NCBI GenBank assembly: GCA_033239525.1
Contig: BSYO01000030.1
Span: forward strand, 10,127,030-10,191,029
Origin: Nepenthes gracilis
Lineage: Eukaryota > Streptophyta > Magnoliopsida > Caryophyllales > Nepenthaceae
Reading direction: 5' to 3'
Length of the DNA stretch: 64,000 nucleotides
Under the pieces are notes generated by a model. The model did no database searches, had not been told where the DNA came from, and saw only the letters and a list, made by a program, of their open reading frames with translations. Each line of letters starts with the position of its first letter. The first letter of the stretch is position 1. This document shows positions 61,340 through 64,000 of the stretch, one piece after another. Made by a program: the position numbers and the translations under genes.

Positions 61340-61700
61340 TTAGATTGGATAACTCAATACCTGATAGAGACTTGACCTGCAGTTGAGTGCCAAAACCTGT
61401 GGAGTCAATGCTTGAGGAACGTCAAATCGGCGCACTAACACTCATTGACAAAATATTCATGTTTGATGCGCATCCGAGGAATGCTTGAGTGCTCATTGGT
61501 AGTAGTTACGCACTCGAAACACGTTTGAGCGGCGCTCGAGCTCTGCAATTTAGTAGCTTTGCCAGCAAACGCACTTCTGAATAGTGCTTGAGCGTCATTC
61601 TATATAAATAAATGTAATCGGACAATTTATGTCATTTTAATCAGAATTTTCAAGAGAGGAAAGAGAAGTAGACAAGAAGATGAGAGAGAAAGTCAAAAAA
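61340..61700. repeat. LTR-like fragment
   Basis: A GC-richer island with GCTTGAG/CTCGAG-type motifs, TATATAAATA at 61600 and a GAGA-rich start-like tract at 61655-61690. Same order as 36290-36690. No PBS or coding region found nearby. Confidence 0.35.
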
Positions 61701-64000
61701 CTCAAAATTAAGTTGATCCAAACTAGAGTTTGATAATTTAAAATTGAGAGAAGTACAATCCAAGCTTTTTTTATTGTTACTAATCTTTGCTAAAATTCTT
61801 AAATAATTCTTATTTTATTACTAATTCATGTCATGATTTTTAAAATCATGGCGATATAGTTTAATATGCATATATAATTTTCTTTGTTTAATAATAAAAA
61901 TATATAAAATTCATGTTTAAACTAAAGTATGTGATATTATTTTGTTGTTTTCTCCAATAACTCATTCATACATGTCTAAAAACTTAGTATTATGCTTTTG
62001 CATGTCAAAAATTAGTATTCAATATGTTATATGACTATAAAGTGTTGAGTTTATGTTTCAATATGTTAAATTATACACTATATATTCTGAAATTCAATGG
62101 GATGTTTTGCATGTTTATTGGATTCTGTATTTTACTAAATGTTATTGAGATATTATACTAAATTTATATTTCATACTTTAAAATTTATCACAACTAAGTT
62201 TCTGCACAGAATTTAAGTATTGTATGTTCAAGAATTATAAAATTATGTAAAAAACTCCATAATTATATCAAGAAATATGAATATTTTTCTAAAATTGAGA
62301 AAATTATGAATTAAAAAGAAAAGTGTAGAGTTTTACTAAGAAAAAGTATTGGACCATGGTTATAATTTAGCGGATAGTATATTATGATATAACTTAATAT
62401 ACTATAGTGGTATATTGATATCTGAACATATTATTTACGGGTAATAAGTGGCGTTTAGCCATACCCTTAGGGTTATATGTATGACAGCTTATTTTTGGAT
62501 ATTAAATAGTACTACAGTTTTTGATTGTACAAAAATAAATATAAATCGAATTTCGATTATCTACTTATTTAATCTGTAAGGTTTACTGGTCCTGATTCCT
62601 AAAAAAAATCAAATTTAAACATAATTTGATGATTTAATTTCAACAAGAATATGATAAGACAAATTTAAAAAATCTGTACAAGTTGATCATATAATTGTTA
62701 CAAAATTTCATAACATATTATTAAAATATGATATATTAATTCTTCCAATATATTTTAAATGCAAAGTATAAATAATCATTTATTATATATTATGCCTTAC
62801 TAAATATTTGGCTCACTTCTTACTAATCACTCAAGTGAGATGCATAGGTTGTAACCGGACAAACAAGAATGAAGGATTGAGCTATTATGAAGTGTTAAGG
62901 ATATTTGTGATTTCATAGCATATCATTAAAATTAAAGTCTTAATGATATTTAATGTTAATCTAATTTGTGTTTCAGTTTTTGAACAATAATTAATCGGTT
63001 AAATGTTGTAATTTTAGCTTTAATTTCGATTTCAAACAATAGTGTTTGATAGTTATATTATTTGGGACAACAACTATACTAGTTAAATCGAATATTAGTC
63101 ATTTTGATATTATTAGTTGTGATTGAGAATGTGAAAATATAGACTGTCCGGTGGCTGACAGTAGTTGATTAAATTTTGATTAATTAACTTATTATGATCT
63201 TATGATTATTTTGGGATGTTGGGTGTCAGATGATTAGTTATTGGATACCAGAACATGTTATGATTTATATTTTTACAATTTGTGTACTCTGATAATATAT
63301 TGACAAATATCACTCATTATATAAAGTCCGATGTTGCGGTTTAAGTTAGTGTTGGAGTCATATATTGATGTAGAACATATTTTGGGTCCTATGTTCTATT
63401 TAATTATAGTTGGTCGAGGTATCAATATAAAATTCACGTCCAAATATTATTAATAGTTATTGATTAATTAATAATTGATTAAGAGTTAATTATAGGATTG
63501 AAATTTAAAACATGATATAACTTTATTAGATACAGTCTAAATAGAGTTAACACGATTAATTAATTATAATGAGGCCCTGAACAATAATCTAATAACGAAG
63601 AAAGCATAAATCGGTGTATTAAGCTCAAATTAATAAAATCTCGCATTGGTTAGAAGGAGTCGAAATTAGAAAAATGACTGAGTGGCCAAGTCACTAAAAC
63701 AATACAAAAAAGATTGGATTGTAGATTCAAATAAATATCCAAATGATAAATTAGACGATTAATTTAGCCAAACAATTAATCATATTTAGTGATTAACTAT
63801 ACTAATGGATTAACTTAGTCGACTAGCAAAATCAAGTAGGTGATTAATATATTCTATAGTTAATTTAGGTTAAAATTTCTTAATTAAGATTAATCACTTG
63901 ACATCACTGTCAAATAATTTGTCTCCATAAGCCCAATAGTTAGCATGTATAAAGATGGTTGAACTTTTTAGTTTCGAACTAGTATAATCGCTTAAATCGT
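61701..64000. other. AT-rich intergenic DNA
   Basis: No coding frame, RNA gene or clear repeat recognised. Confidence 0.5.

Overview
The window is nuclear DNA of a flowering plant. The evidence is spliced plant gene families (an F-box SKIP14-like protein, a PPR protein, a plastid small heat-shock protein, a type-B cytokinin response regulator and a plant RING protein) in AT-rich intergenic DNA filled with plant LTR retrotransposons. I cannot name the species. Exon boundaries below were placed by hand from GT/AG sites, reading phase and family knowledge; there is no transcript evidence.

Layout: 1.06-3.94 kb, SKIP14-like F-box gene (minus, 2 exons), with an inverted-repeat (MITE-like) element just past its leader. 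5.5-8.1 kb, LTR-like repeats with a GC-rich island. 8.7-9.6 kb, a decayed BAHD acyltransferase relic (minus). 11.6-12.57 kb, intronless PPR gene (minus). 13.26-23.67 kb, a full-length but decayed Ty3/gypsy Tat-type element (10.4 kb, gag-pol on minus) with two LTRs, a PBS, dual RNase H, a spliced antisense ORF with its own poly(A) signal, and a 40-bp tandem array. 24.1-25.9 kb, plastid small heat-shock protein gene (plus, 2 exons) with two heat-shock elements. 27.5-33.2 kb, ARR11-like type-B response regulator (minus, 5 exons) with an apparent frameshift in the last exon. 33-57 kb, mainly AT-rich DNA with LTR debris: a gypsy LTR plus gag at 39.0-41.2 kb, a Copia-like LTR with 47-bp repeats at 42.3-43.2 kb, and a second, diverged and internally deleted Tat-type element with its own antisense ORF at 50.1-54.9 kb. 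57.3-60.5 kb, RING-finger E3 gene (minus, 5 exons) with an LTR-like insertion in intron 3. 61-64 kb, AT-rich DNA with one LTR-like stretch.

The host genes do not form a pathway. The PPR and heat-shock genes are divergent and the large retroelement landed between them, leaving only about 285 bp between its LTR and the first heat-shock element. The most unusual content is the antisense transcription unit carried by the two Tat-type elements. It keeps an intron at the same place, a C-terminal coiled coil and a tandem-repeat region next to it, although gag-pol is ruined in both copies.
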